64,000 nucleotides of DNA from Solihabitans fulvus (GTDB lineage Bacteria > Actinomycetota > Actinomycetes > Mycobacteriales > Pseudonocardiaceae). Positions 1 to 8,782 of this stretch are shown here, piece after piece. The position numbers and the translations under genes were made by a program. The stretch's first letter is position 1, and every line of letters begins with the position of its first letter. Below the pieces are notes generated by a model. It saw only the letters and a program-made list of their open reading frames with translations, had not been told where the DNA came from and ran no database searches. The stretch is taken from the NCBI RefSeq assembly GCF_008386585.1, contig NZ_VUOB01000059.1, forward strand, positions 117,141 through 181,140, written 5' to 3'.

Positions 1-1071
1 GGCCTGCTCGGCCTCGACGTGTACGCGCTCAACGCCATGCACCGCAGCGTCGCCGACGCGCTCGGCGGCGCGGTCGGCGCGGACCGGCACGGGCTCACTG
101 GCGACGTCACCCCGGCCGGCACCGTCGACCGCGTCTACTCGCCCTTCGAGGTGGCGTGCCTGGACATCCAGGGCAGGGCGGCCGGCGTGCCCGTGTCGGA
201 CCTGCTCGGCGGCGCCGTGCGGGACCGGGTGCCCTACAGCGCCTACCTGTTCTACAAGTGGGCGGGCCACCCCGGTGCCGAGCCCGACGAGTGGGGGGCC
301 GCCCTCGACGCCGACGGCATCGTCGCGCAGGCGCGCACGCTGATCGACCGGCACGGGTTCGGCTCCATCAAGCTCAAGGGCGGGGTTTTCCCGCCGGAGC
401 AGGAGATCGAGGCCGTGCACGCGCTGCGGGCCGCGTTCCCCGGTGTGCCGCTTCGGCTTGACCCCAACGCGGCCTGGACAACGGAGACCTCGCTGCGGGT
501 CGCCGACGAGCTGGCCGGTGTGCTGGAGTACCTGGAGGACCCGACGCCGACCATCGCGGGGATGGCGGAGGTCGCCGCCCGCTCGCCGATGCCGTTGGCC
601 ACCAACATGTGCGTGGTTGCCTTCGAGCACCTGCCCGAGTCCGTCGCCCGCGATGCCGTGCAGGTGCTGCTGTCCGACCATCACTACTGGGGCGGGCTGA
701 GCCGGTCGCGCAACCTCGCCGCGATCTGCGACACCTTCGGCATCGGGCTGTCCATGCACTCCAACTCGCACCTTGGCATCAGCCTCGCCGGGATGACCCA
801 CCTCGCCGCGGCGACGCCGAACCTCAACTACGCCTGCGACACGCACTATCCGTGGAACGCGGCCGACGACGTCGTTCTGTCCGGCGCACTGTCCTTTGTG
901 GACGGTGCGGTGCCGGTGCCGACCGGGCCGGGCCTCGGCGTCGAGCTGGACCGCGACGCGCTCGCGCGACTCGCGGAGAACTACCGGACCTGCGGCATCA
1001 CCACCCGCGACGACACCGGCTACATGCGGCGCGTCGAACCGGGCTTCGAGAAGAGGCTGCCACGATGGTGA
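1..1071 (+). CDS. Glucarate dehydratase-like enolase-superfamily enzyme (5' end missing)
   Basis: The frame is open to the first base of the window, so the N-terminal capping domain is cut off. What remains is the (beta/alpha)7-beta barrel of a mandelate racemase/glucarate dehydratase subgroup member. Counting from the GTG at 19, I see the KxK catalytic lysines (KLKGG, residues 118-122), metal ligands in LDPN (148-151), EDP (173-175) and TNM (195-197), and the HSNSH segment (247-251) holding the general-acid histidine of glucarate dehydratases. The family dehydrates acid sugars such as D-glucarate to keto-deoxy acids. The exact substrate cannot be read here. Its stop overlaps the next start (ATGGTGA), so the two genes are translationally coupled. 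Confidence 0.85.
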   Translation, partial: GLLGLDVYALNAMHRSVADALGGAVGADRHGLTGDVTPAGTVDRVYSPFEVACLDIQGRAAGVPVSDLLGGAVRDRVPYSAYLFYKWAGHPGAEPDEWGAALDADGIVAQARTLIDRHGFGSIKLKGGVFPPEQEIEAVHALRAAFPGVPLRLDPNAAWTTETSLRVADELAGVLEYLEDPTPTIAGMAEVAARSPMPLATNMCVVAFEHLPESVARDAVQVLLSDHHYWGGLSRSRNLAAICDTFGIGLSMHSNSHLGISLAGMTHLAAATPNLNYACDTHYPWNAADDVVLSGALSFVDGAVPVPTGPGLGVELDRDALARLAENYRTCGITTRDDTGYMRRVEPGFEKRLPRW

Positions 1072-2228
1072 CCAGCGTCGCCTACGCCTACCCGTGGGAC
1101 CTGGTCGGCGATCCCGCCGCGGCGGAACGGATCGCCGGGATCGGCGCGGACGCCGTCGCGCTCGCGGCGTCCTACCACACCGTCCGGGCGGCGACCCCGT
1201 TCCACCCGGCGCGCAGGGTGGTCGACGCGCGGCACGCCGCGCTGTACGTGCCGATCCGGCCGGAAGCCTGGCGGGGCAACCGACTCGTGCCGGCCCCGCC
1301 GTCCTGGGTCGACGGCGACGACCCGTTCGGCGCGGCCGCGAGCGCGCTGCGCGCGGTCGGCAGGCCCGTGTACGCCTGGACCGTGCTCACCCACGCCAGC
1401 CGCCTCGGCGACGCGCACCCCGAGCTGACCGTGCGCAACGCCTTCGGCGATCGATACCCATACGCCCTGTGCCCGAGCAACCCCGACGTCGTCGAGTACT
1501 GCCGGACACTGGTCGCCGAGATCGTCCACTGTGGACAGCCGGACGGCATGGTGCTGGAGGCCTGCGGGCAGCTGGGCTTCGTGCACGGTGGGCACCACGA
1601 GAAGACCGACGGCGCGGACTGGACCGCCACCCAGCAACAGCTACTGTCCCTGTGCTTCTGCGCGGCGTGCGAGCGCCGGTATGGCGACGCCGGCATCGAC
1701 CCGGCGGAACTGCGCGCCGCCGTCCGGGCCGCGGTGACCGACGGACGTGCCGACAGCGTGCCCGAGGCGCTGGGGGAGGAGCTGGCCGCCTCGGTGTCCT
1801 CGGTGCGCGCCGAGGTGCTGCGCCACCTGCGCCAGACGCTCATCGGCGAGATCCGCGCGCTCGCGCCGGGAACCAGGATCGTGCTGCACGCCTCGGCCGA
1901 CGAGTGGGCCACCGGCCCGTTCGCCCCCGTGGCGAGCGACACCGGCGGCGAGGTCGACGCGCTGACGCTGACCTGCTGGCCCGGCCCCGAGCGCAGCGTC
2001 CCCGCGATCCGCGCCCTGCGCGAGCTGGTCGGGCCGGACGCGCGGATCGCCGGCTACCTGCTCGCCCTGCCGCCCCGCCCCGTCGACGGCGCGGCCCTAC
2101 TGGCGGAGCTGCTGCGCTACCGAGCCGAGGGCATGGCCGAGTTCCACCTGTACCACGCAGGCCTCGCCTCGGTGGACCGGCTGGCCGCGATGCGGAACGC
2201 GCTCGCCGGACTACGCGATGCAACCTGA
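1065..2228 (+). CDS. Conserved protein of unknown function, possible TIM-barrel glycoside-hydrolase-like enzyme
   Basis: This 387-residue protein starts at the ATG overlapping the upstream stop codon. I do not recognise a characterised family. It has no signal peptide or membrane segment. A cysteine cluster LCFCAAC (C197, C199, C202) followed by ERRYG resembles the CFCxxC-RYG element found in several uncharacterised glycosidase-like TIM barrels, where it may bind zinc. HGGHHEK (174-180) is another possible metal or substrate site. Tight coupling to a sugar-acid dehydratase suggests a carbohydrate-related role, which is an inference from context only. Confidence 0.65.
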   Translation: MVTSVAYAYPWDLVGDPAAAERIAGIGADAVALAASYHTVRAATPFHPARRVVDARHAALYVPIRPEAWRGNRLVPAPPSWVDGDDPFGAAASALRAVGRPVYAWTVLTHASRLGDAHPELTVRNAFGDRYPYALCPSNPDVVEYCRTLVAEIVHCGQPDGMVLEACGQLGFVHGGHHEKTDGADWTATQQQLLSLCFCAACERRYGDAGIDPAELRAAVRAAVTDGRADSVPEALGEELAASVSSVRAEVLRHLRQTLIGEIRALAPGTRIVLHASADEWATGPFAPVASDTGGEVDALTLTCWPGPERSVPAIRALRELVGPDARIAGYLLALPPRPVDGAALLAELLRYRAEGMAEFHLYHAGLASVDRLAAMRNALAGLRDAT

Positions 2229-2254
2229 ATCCGTACGAACCACGTCCTTGGCGC

Positions 2255-2764
2255 ATGAGACGCATAGGAACCGTTGTAGGCGCCGGCATGCTGCTGCTCC
2301 TGGCAACCGCCTGCGCGAACCCACAGGCCACGGGGAGCGGCGCCGGATCGGGTCCTGAGCTGACCACGCTGCCCGGCGCGTCAGCCACCTCGACCAGCCC
2401 GCCGGCGAGCACGCTGCCGATGCCGGTCGACCCGATCAAGCCCAAGCCGCCCAACGGCGGAAAGCCGGTGCCCGCCGCGCAACTGGACCTGGCCGCGCTG
2501 CCGACCGACTACCCGAAGAGCGTGTGGATCGAGGGTGACGGCACCGTGCTCGGCCTCACCGGCCAGGAGGGCGGCTGCTCCAAGGTCAGGGCCGACCTGA
2601 CCGAGCAGACCGACACGGTCGTCCGCGTGCACCTGGTGGAGACCTCACCCGTCGAGACCCGGCCCTGCACGATGGACCTGCGCTATCCGCCGCTGACGGT
2701 GCACCTGGCCGCGCCGCTCGGTGCCAGGACGGTCGCGGTCACCGTGAGCGCCGAGAAGAAGTGA
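2255..2764 (+). CDS. Small secreted lipoprotein, paralogue of the next gene
   Basis: This 169-residue protein starts with MRRIG and a hydrophobic stretch ending in a lipobox-like LATAC, giving an acylated cysteine near residue 20. A Pro/Ser/Thr-rich linker follows, then a domain of about 90 residues with two cysteines (GGCSK and RPCTM) and an APLG motif close to the C terminus. The same layout occurs in the next gene, so this is a tandem duplication. The ATG at 2255 was chosen because it places the signal peptide at the N terminus; there is no good ribosome binding site. Function unknown; it probably sits on the outer face of the membrane. Confidence 0.7.
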   Translation: MRRIGTVVGAGMLLLLATACANPQATGSGAGSGPELTTLPGASATSTSPPASTLPMPVDPIKPKPPNGGKPVPAAQLDLAALPTDYPKSVWIEGDGTVLGLTGQEGGCSKVRADLTEQTDTVVRVHLVETSPVETRPCTMDLRYPPLTVHLAAPLGARTVAVTVSAEKK

Positions 2765-2768
2765 CCAG

Positions 2769-3404
2769 ATGTCGAGCAACCCGTTGCCCGTCGAGTTCCG
2801 TCCTCGGGGCATGAGACCGTCGCTGAGGTTCGGAATGCTCGGGGCCGCCGTGGCGGCGGGCGTGCTGACGCTGTCCGCCTGCGGGCCGACGACCCAGGTC
2901 GGCGGGCCCGCGGTGCCCACGATCTCCAACCCGGCAGGCGGCTCGTCCAGCACCGCGCCGCCCGCCAACAGCCCGGCCCCGCCGACCTCAGGCAGCGTGA
3001 CCGCGCCGCCCTTCAGCCCGCCGCCGCGCAACACGCTGCCCATCCCCACCACCGAGCCTGCCCCGGCCCCGCCCGCGAGCGGCCCGCCGCCCAACGCGGG
3101 CCCGGTGCCGCCCAACGAGGTGGACGCGAGCGGCCTGCCGGCCGGCACCCCGCACGACGTGTACACGGAGAACGGCGGCCGCACGGTCGGCCTGGTCGTC
3201 GAGCAGTCCGGCTGCCGCGAGGTGCACGGCGAGCTCGCCGGCGAGTCGGCGGGGAAGATTCAGCTGGTGCTGGTCACCGTGGATCGCAGCGGGCACGGCA
3301 TGTGCCCCCAGTATGTCCGCTCGGTCCGCGTGAGCGTCGACCTGACCGCGCCGCTCGGTGAGCGCGTCGTGGTCCTCACAGTCCGAACCGACCGCGCCAA
3401 CTGA
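2769..3404 (+). CDS. Small secreted lipoprotein, paralogue of the previous gene
   Basis: It encodes up to 211 residues from the ATG at 2769, only 4 bases after the previous stop. A second ATG at 2811 (MRPSLRF) lies directly before the signal peptide and may be the true start. The lipobox is LSAC. A long Pro-rich linker leads to a C-terminal domain with two cysteines (SGCRE, GMCPQ) and APLGE, aligning with APLGA of the upstream paralogue. Function unknown. The pair is probably cotranscribed and ends at the hairpin at 3418-3453. Confidence 0.7.
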   Translation: MSSNPLPVEFRPRGMRPSLRFGMLGAAVAAGVLTLSACGPTTQVGGPAVPTISNPAGGSSSTAPPANSPAPPTSGSVTAPPFSPPPRNTLPIPTTEPAPAPPASGPPPNAGPVPPNEVDASGLPAGTPHDVYTENGGRTVGLVVEQSGCREVHGELAGESAGKIQLVLVTVDRSGHGMCPQYVRSVRVSVDLTAPLGERVVVLTVRTDRAN

Positions 3405-3417
3405 CCACTGGCGCGAT

Positions 3418-3453
3418 GTAGGGCCCAGGACGGCGGGGCGTCCTGGGCCCTAC
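3418..3453. terminator. Bidirectional terminator between lipoprotein and fumarase genes
   Basis: A perfect 15-bp inverted repeat (GTAGGGCCCAGGACG and its complement) surrounds a 6-base loop. It lies between two convergent genes and can stop transcription from both sides. There is no long T tract, as is usual in high-GC actinomycetes. Confidence 0.85.
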
Positions 3454-3475
3454 AACAACGTTTCTGGACTCCGCG

Positions 3476-5131
<1,656 letters not shown>

Positions 5132-5373
5132 GTCGCGGGCTCCCTTGCACGCGGTGGGTTCCACCGGACGTTACCGGTACGCCGAGAGACGAAGTCACCG
5201 GACGGCTGTGATCCCCATCCGATTTTCCGATCGTCCGCGGAAGGAGCCCGGATATACGGAAGGCCGGGCCCGCCCCCGACGGCCCCGACCTTCCTCAGCG
5301 GGCGACTACGGCACTTGGAGCACCGCCCTAGCCGCTTGGCTTCAGTGCGCAGGTTGAGTACGCACAAACTGTC

Positions 5374-5387
5374 GTGACCTGGGTCAC
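5374..5387. promoter_or_regulatory. Candidate CRP/GlxR-type binding site
   Basis: GTGACCTGGGTCAC is a perfect palindrome with the half-sites GTGA-N6-TCAC that define CRP-family sites, including actinobacterial GlxR/Crp. It lies upstream of the fumarase gene. Its distance from the start (about 243 bases) leaves its role uncertain. Confidence 0.45.
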
Positions 5388-5418
5388 AAGTCAATGCGGC
5401 TGTACGGGTGAACCTGGT

Positions 5419-5443
5419 GGGGCCGCCTGCCCGAGGCGGCCCC
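5419..5443 (-). terminator. Terminator downstream of the sigB-like gene
   Basis: A perfect 10-bp stem (GGGGCCGCCT and its complement) with a 5-base loop lies 39 bases beyond the stop codon of the sigma-factor gene. Confidence 0.8.
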
Positions 5444-5481
5444 GACCCGCGTTCGTCTCCCCGCGTTCGTCCCTGCCGACG

Positions 5482-6453
5482 TCAGCTCGCGTAGGCGCGC
5501 AGCCGCTCGGCGCGGTCCCCCTGCCGGAGCTTGGACATGACCTCGCGCTCGATCTGGCGGACCCGCTCGCGGGACAGCCCGAAGCGCTTGCCGATCTGGT
5601 CAAGCGTCCTTGGCTGGCCGTCCTCGAGGCCGTAGCGCAGCCGGATCACCCACTGCTCCCGCTCGTCCAGGGTGGCCAGCACGCGGCGCAGGTCGTCCTG
5701 GAGCAGACCGGAGATCACGGCGCTCTCGGCGTCGGTGGCCTCGCCGTCCTCGATGAAGTCACCGAGCGGCGCGTCCTCCTCGGCGCCGACCGGCATGTCC
5801 AGGCTTACCGGGTCGCGGGCGTGGTCGAGCAGGTCGGCGACCTTCTCCGGGGTCAGGCCGACCTCCTTGCCGATCTCCTCGTGCGTCGCCTCGCGGCCGA
5901 GCTGCTGGTGCAGGTCGCGCTTGATCCTGGAGATCTTGTTGACCTGCTCCACCAGATGAACGGGAAGGCGGATCGTTCGACTCTGATCAGCCATTCCACG
6001 CGTGATGGCCTGACGGATCCACCACGTCGCATAGGTCGAGAACTTGAATCCCTTGGCGTAGTCGAACTTCTCCACCGCGCGGATCAGGCCCAGGTTGCCT
6101 TCCTGGATCAGATCGAGCAGCGGCATTCCGCGACCGGTGTAACGCTTCGCCAGCGAAACAACGAGTCGAAGATTCGCTTCCAACAGGTGGTTCTTTGCGA
6201 CGTGGCCATCCCGGATGAGCGCGCTCAGTTCGGAGCGCCGCTTGGGGGCGAGCCGTTTCGCGGTCTCCAGCATGTGTTGGGCGAAGACACCTGCCTCGAT
6301 CCGCTTGGCGAGCTCGACCTCTTCGGCTGCTGTGAGCAGGGCGGTCCGCCCGATGCCGTTCAGGTAGACTCGAACCAGGTCGGCTGCTGGTCCCTGCGCG
6401 TCGAGATCGCCCTCGGCGCTGACCTCGGGGTCATAGGTCTGTGGGACGGTCAT
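5482..6453 (-). CDS. sigB: RNA polymerase sigma factor, group 2 (SigB/HrdA type)
   Basis: This 323-residue sigma factor has sigma-70 regions 1.2, 2, 3 and 4 without the long acidic N-terminal region of the primary factor. Region 2 carries NLRLVVSLAKRYTGRGM and the -10 recognition helix of region 2.4 (TYATWWIRQAI). Region 4.2 ends with the HTH LSRERVRQIEREVMSKLR. It is shorter than and clearly paralogous to the sigA product at 30338-31693. In mycobacteria the equivalent is SigB, a stress and stationary-phase factor. The start is the ATG at 6453. A SigH/SigR-like promoter lies upstream (6586-6611). Confidence 0.9.
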   Translation of the reverse strand: MTVPQTYDPEVSAEGDLDAQGPAADLVRVYLNGIGRTALLTAAEEVELAKRIEAGVFAQHMLETAKRLAPKRRSELSALIRDGHVAKNHLLEANLRLVVSLAKRYTGRGMPLLDLIQEGNLGLIRAVEKFDYAKGFKFSTYATWWIRQAITRGMADQSRTIRLPVHLVEQVNKISRIKRDLHQQLGREATHEEIGKEVGLTPEKVADLLDHARDPVSLDMPVGAEEDAPLGDFIEDGEATDAESAVISGLLQDDLRRVLATLDEREQWVIRLRYGLEDGQPRTLDQIGKRFGLSRERVRQIEREVMSKLRQGDRAERLRAYAS

Positions 6454-6585
6454 GATGCTCCCTCCCCCTTGTCACGGGCTGGCGTGCGGTCGCGTCACAC
6501 ACCTACGCGGCGCTGCGCGGCGTGCCATTCGGCGCTCGGCCATCCCCGTGCGGGATACCCTCGCCGTCTGGCTGGACACTGGGGA

Positions 6586-6611
6586 AACGAGTTCGAATCA
6601 CAATTCGTTCC
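6586..6611 (-). promoter_or_regulatory. Candidate SigH/SigR-type promoter of the sigB-like gene
   Basis: On the minus strand the sequence reads GGAAC, 18 bases, GTT, matching the GGAA(T/C)-N18-GTT consensus of the redox/heat sigma factors SigR (Streptomyces) and SigH (mycobacteria). It would give a leader of about 125 bases ahead of the ATG at 6453. The element is partly symmetric, so a plus-strand reading is also possible. Confidence 0.5.
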
Positions 6612-6717
6612 CGTGTCCCCGATCTGGAGACGTCGCAGCGGTCACAGCGGTTGCTCGAGGAATCCTGAGGATTGCCTGAGAGGGACTCGGGTCACAACGT
6701 TCCGTGGTCGAGCGGGC

Positions 6718-7143
6718 TCAAACCTCGATGATCAGAGTGAACGGTCCGTCGTTGACGCTGTGCACCGACATGGCGGCGCGAAACCTCCCGGTTTCCACCC
6801 GAGCGCCCCGTTCCCGCAGCTCCCGAACCACCGCGTCAACCAACGGCTGCGCGTCCTCCGGCGGGGCCGCCGCCGTCCACGACGGACGGCGGCCCTTCCT
6901 GGTGTCGCCGTACAGCGTGAACTGGCTCACCACCAGTAGCGGGGCGCCGAGTGTGGCGCAGGACTCCTCGTCCCGCATGATCCGCGCCTCGTGCAGCTTG
7001 CGGGCCATCGTGGCCGCCTGCGCTGGCGTGTCCTCGCGGTGCACGCCAAGCAGCACCAACAGTCCCGGCTCGGCGATGGCCCCGACCACCTCGTCGTCCA
7101 CGGTGACGCTCGCCTCGGTGACCCGCGCCGCAACGGCCCTCAC
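6718..7143 (-). CDS. dtd: D-aminoacyl-tRNA deacylase
   Basis: This 141-residue cytosolic enzyme hydrolyses D-amino acids (and mischarged glycine) from tRNA. Both diagnostic DTD motifs are visible: SQFTL at residues 73-77 followed by YGDTRKGRRPSW, and NDGPFT at 131-136, the Gly-cisPro motif that enforces chirality. The length matches the family (about 145). The start is the GTG at 7143, preceded by GGAGG; a longer frame reaching 7428 overlaps the upstream gene and is not credible. It follows the methyltransferase gene by 28 bases and is probably cotranscribed with it. Confidence 0.93.
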   Translation of the reverse strand: MRAVAARVTEASVTVDDEVVGAIAEPGLLVLLGVHREDTPAQAATMARKLHEARIMRDEESCATLGAPLLVVSQFTLYGDTRKGRRPSWTAAAPPEDAQPLVDAVVRELRERGARVETGRFRAAMSVHSVNDGPFTLIIEV

Positions 7144-7171
7144 AGCTGCCTCCCCATCGCAGTGGTCCGCG

Positions 7172-8683
7172 TCACGACGCGGCGACCCAGTCCGCCGGCA
7201 GCAGCATGCCGTGCCGCACCAGCTCCCGGACCATCGGCACCGCGGCGGCCGCCAACGCGTCCGCCGACTGGTCGTGCGCGAAGGCCAGCAGCGACACCAG
7301 GTCGAGCAGCGGCAGCGCGCCCCGACAGCCCGCCAACAGCGCGGCCGCCAACTCGTCGACCTCCTGCTGCCAGCCGGGCCCGTCCGTCCGGTGCAGCCTG
7401 CGCACCACCGAGGACCAGCCCTCCGCACCTGGCTCGGACACCTCCTCGAGGAGCACGGTCGGCGGCACGGTGAAACTGGTGGCCAGCAGCTGCTCCGGCG
7501 AGCCGTTCGCGCGCAGCCATGCCACCCGGTCCAGCCAGGCGGCCGACTCGGGGCCCAGCGGGTCGTCGTAGGCGTGCCGCAGGTCCTCGCAGACCAGCTC
7601 GGGATGCCGCGCGTCGGTGCGGCGCAGCGTCACGAAGCCGAAGCCGATGCCCTCGACGTTGTTGGCGGCGAACCAGTCCAGCCACGCCGACGCCTTCTCC
7701 CTGCCCTCGGCGGACCGGGGATCCACCCCGGCGTCGCGCAGCCAGGTGCCCACGTACAGCGCCGGGTCGGCCACGTCCCGCTGCACGAACCAGGCGTCGA
7801 CGCCGCCCCTTGGCAGCCAGGCGGAGACGCGGTCGGACCAGTCCTGGCCGCGCACGTGCAGCCACGAGGCCAGCAGCTGGCCGACGCCGCCGTCGGCGAG
7901 GAACGACGGCAGCTGCCGCACGACGAGCGCGCTGGCGTCGTCGCCCCCGAGGCCGGAGTCGCGGTAGACGTAGTCGACCCTTGGCGGGCCGACCACGAAC
8001 GGCGGGTTGCACACGATCTGGTCGAAGCGGCGGCCTGCCACCGGCCCGAACCACTCGCCCCTGGCCAGTTCGACGTCCAGCTCGTTGAGCCGGAACGTGC
8101 CGGCGGCGAGGGCGAGTGCGCGCTCGGAGACGTCCGTTGCGGTGATCCGGCCCGCGTGCCGGCTCGCGTGCAGGGCCTGCACACCGCAGCCGGTGCCGAG
8201 GTCGAGCAGGGTGCCGACGGGCCGCCGCGAGGTCGCCCTGACCAGGCTCAGCGAGGCGTGCCCGACGCCGAGGACGTGATCGGCCGGGACCGGGGCGCCC
8301 TGCCTCAGGTCGGCGTCCAGGTCGGAGAACACCCACCAGGAGCCCTCCTCGTCGCCGTGCGGGCGCACGTCCAGCCCGGCGCGCAGGGCGTCGCCGTCGG
8401 CCACGACCAGCTCGGCGGCGACGGCGTCCTCGATGGACAGCGGGCCGAGCGCGGCGCGGACCGCCTGCGCAGGCTCGGCGTCGCCGAGCAGGAACAGCCG
8501 GATCAGCGTGCCGAGCGGACCGCCGTCCCGGCTCGCCCTGCGGGCGGCCTCCGGCTCGCCCCGGCCGAGCGCGGCGTGCGCCTGGGTGCCGAGCAGGTCG
8601 ACGACGCCGTCCGCGTCGTAGCCGGTGGAACGGAACGCGTCGCGGAGCCGGTCGCAGAACGCCGGTGAAAGATCAGGAACCAC
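7172..8683 (-). CDS. Class I SAM-dependent methyltransferase with NPPF motif
   Basis: This 503-residue protein has an N-terminal domain of about 130 residues, then a Rossmann methyltransferase core with the SAM-binding motif DLGTGCG (161-167) and NPPF (226-229). NPPF is typical of enzymes that methylate planar nitrogens such as adenine N6, guanine N2 or glutamine N5. A C-terminal domain of about 200 residues follows. The architecture matches actinobacterial proteins annotated simply as methyltransferase; the substrate is not known. The start is taken as the GTG at 8683 (VVPDLS); an earlier in-frame GTG lies at 8701 with the purine-rich stretch too close to it. Confidence 0.75.
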   Translation of the reverse strand: MVPDLSPAFCDRLRDAFRSTGYDADGVVDLLGTQAHAALGRGEPEAARRASRDGGPLGTLIRLFLLGDAEPAQAVRAALGPLSIEDAVAAELVVADGDALRAGLDVRPHGDEEGSWWVFSDLDADLRQGAPVPADHVLGVGHASLSLVRATSRRPVGTLLDLGTGCGVQALHASRHAGRITATDVSERALALAAGTFRLNELDVELARGEWFGPVAGRRFDQIVCNPPFVVGPPRVDYVYRDSGLGGDDASALVVRQLPSFLADGGVGQLLASWLHVRGQDWSDRVSAWLPRGGVDAWFVQRDVADPALYVGTWLRDAGVDPRSAEGREKASAWLDWFAANNVEGIGFGFVTLRRTDARHPELVCEDLRHAYDDPLGPESAAWLDRVAWLRANGSPEQLLATSFTVPPTVLLEEVSEPGAEGWSSVVRRLHRTDGPGWQQEVDELAAALLAGCRGALPLLDLVSLLAFAHDQSADALAAAAVPMVRELVRHGMLLPADWVAAS

Positions 8684-8782
8684 GGTGTTGAATGCTCGCA
8701 CCTCTCGGCAGAACGGGCTCACCCACACCCCGCCGACCCGTGGGCCCGCCCGACCCGGCGCACGAGCGGCCGCGAGACGCGG

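Larger units (their letters stand above)
5132..5481. other. Intergenic region: fumarase promoter side, CRP-like site, sigma-factor terminator
   Basis: This 350-base stretch holds no convincing gene. It contains the upstream region of the fumarase gene (minus strand), a CRP-like palindrome at 5374-5387, and the terminator of the sigma-factor gene at 5419-5443. Confidence 0.7.
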
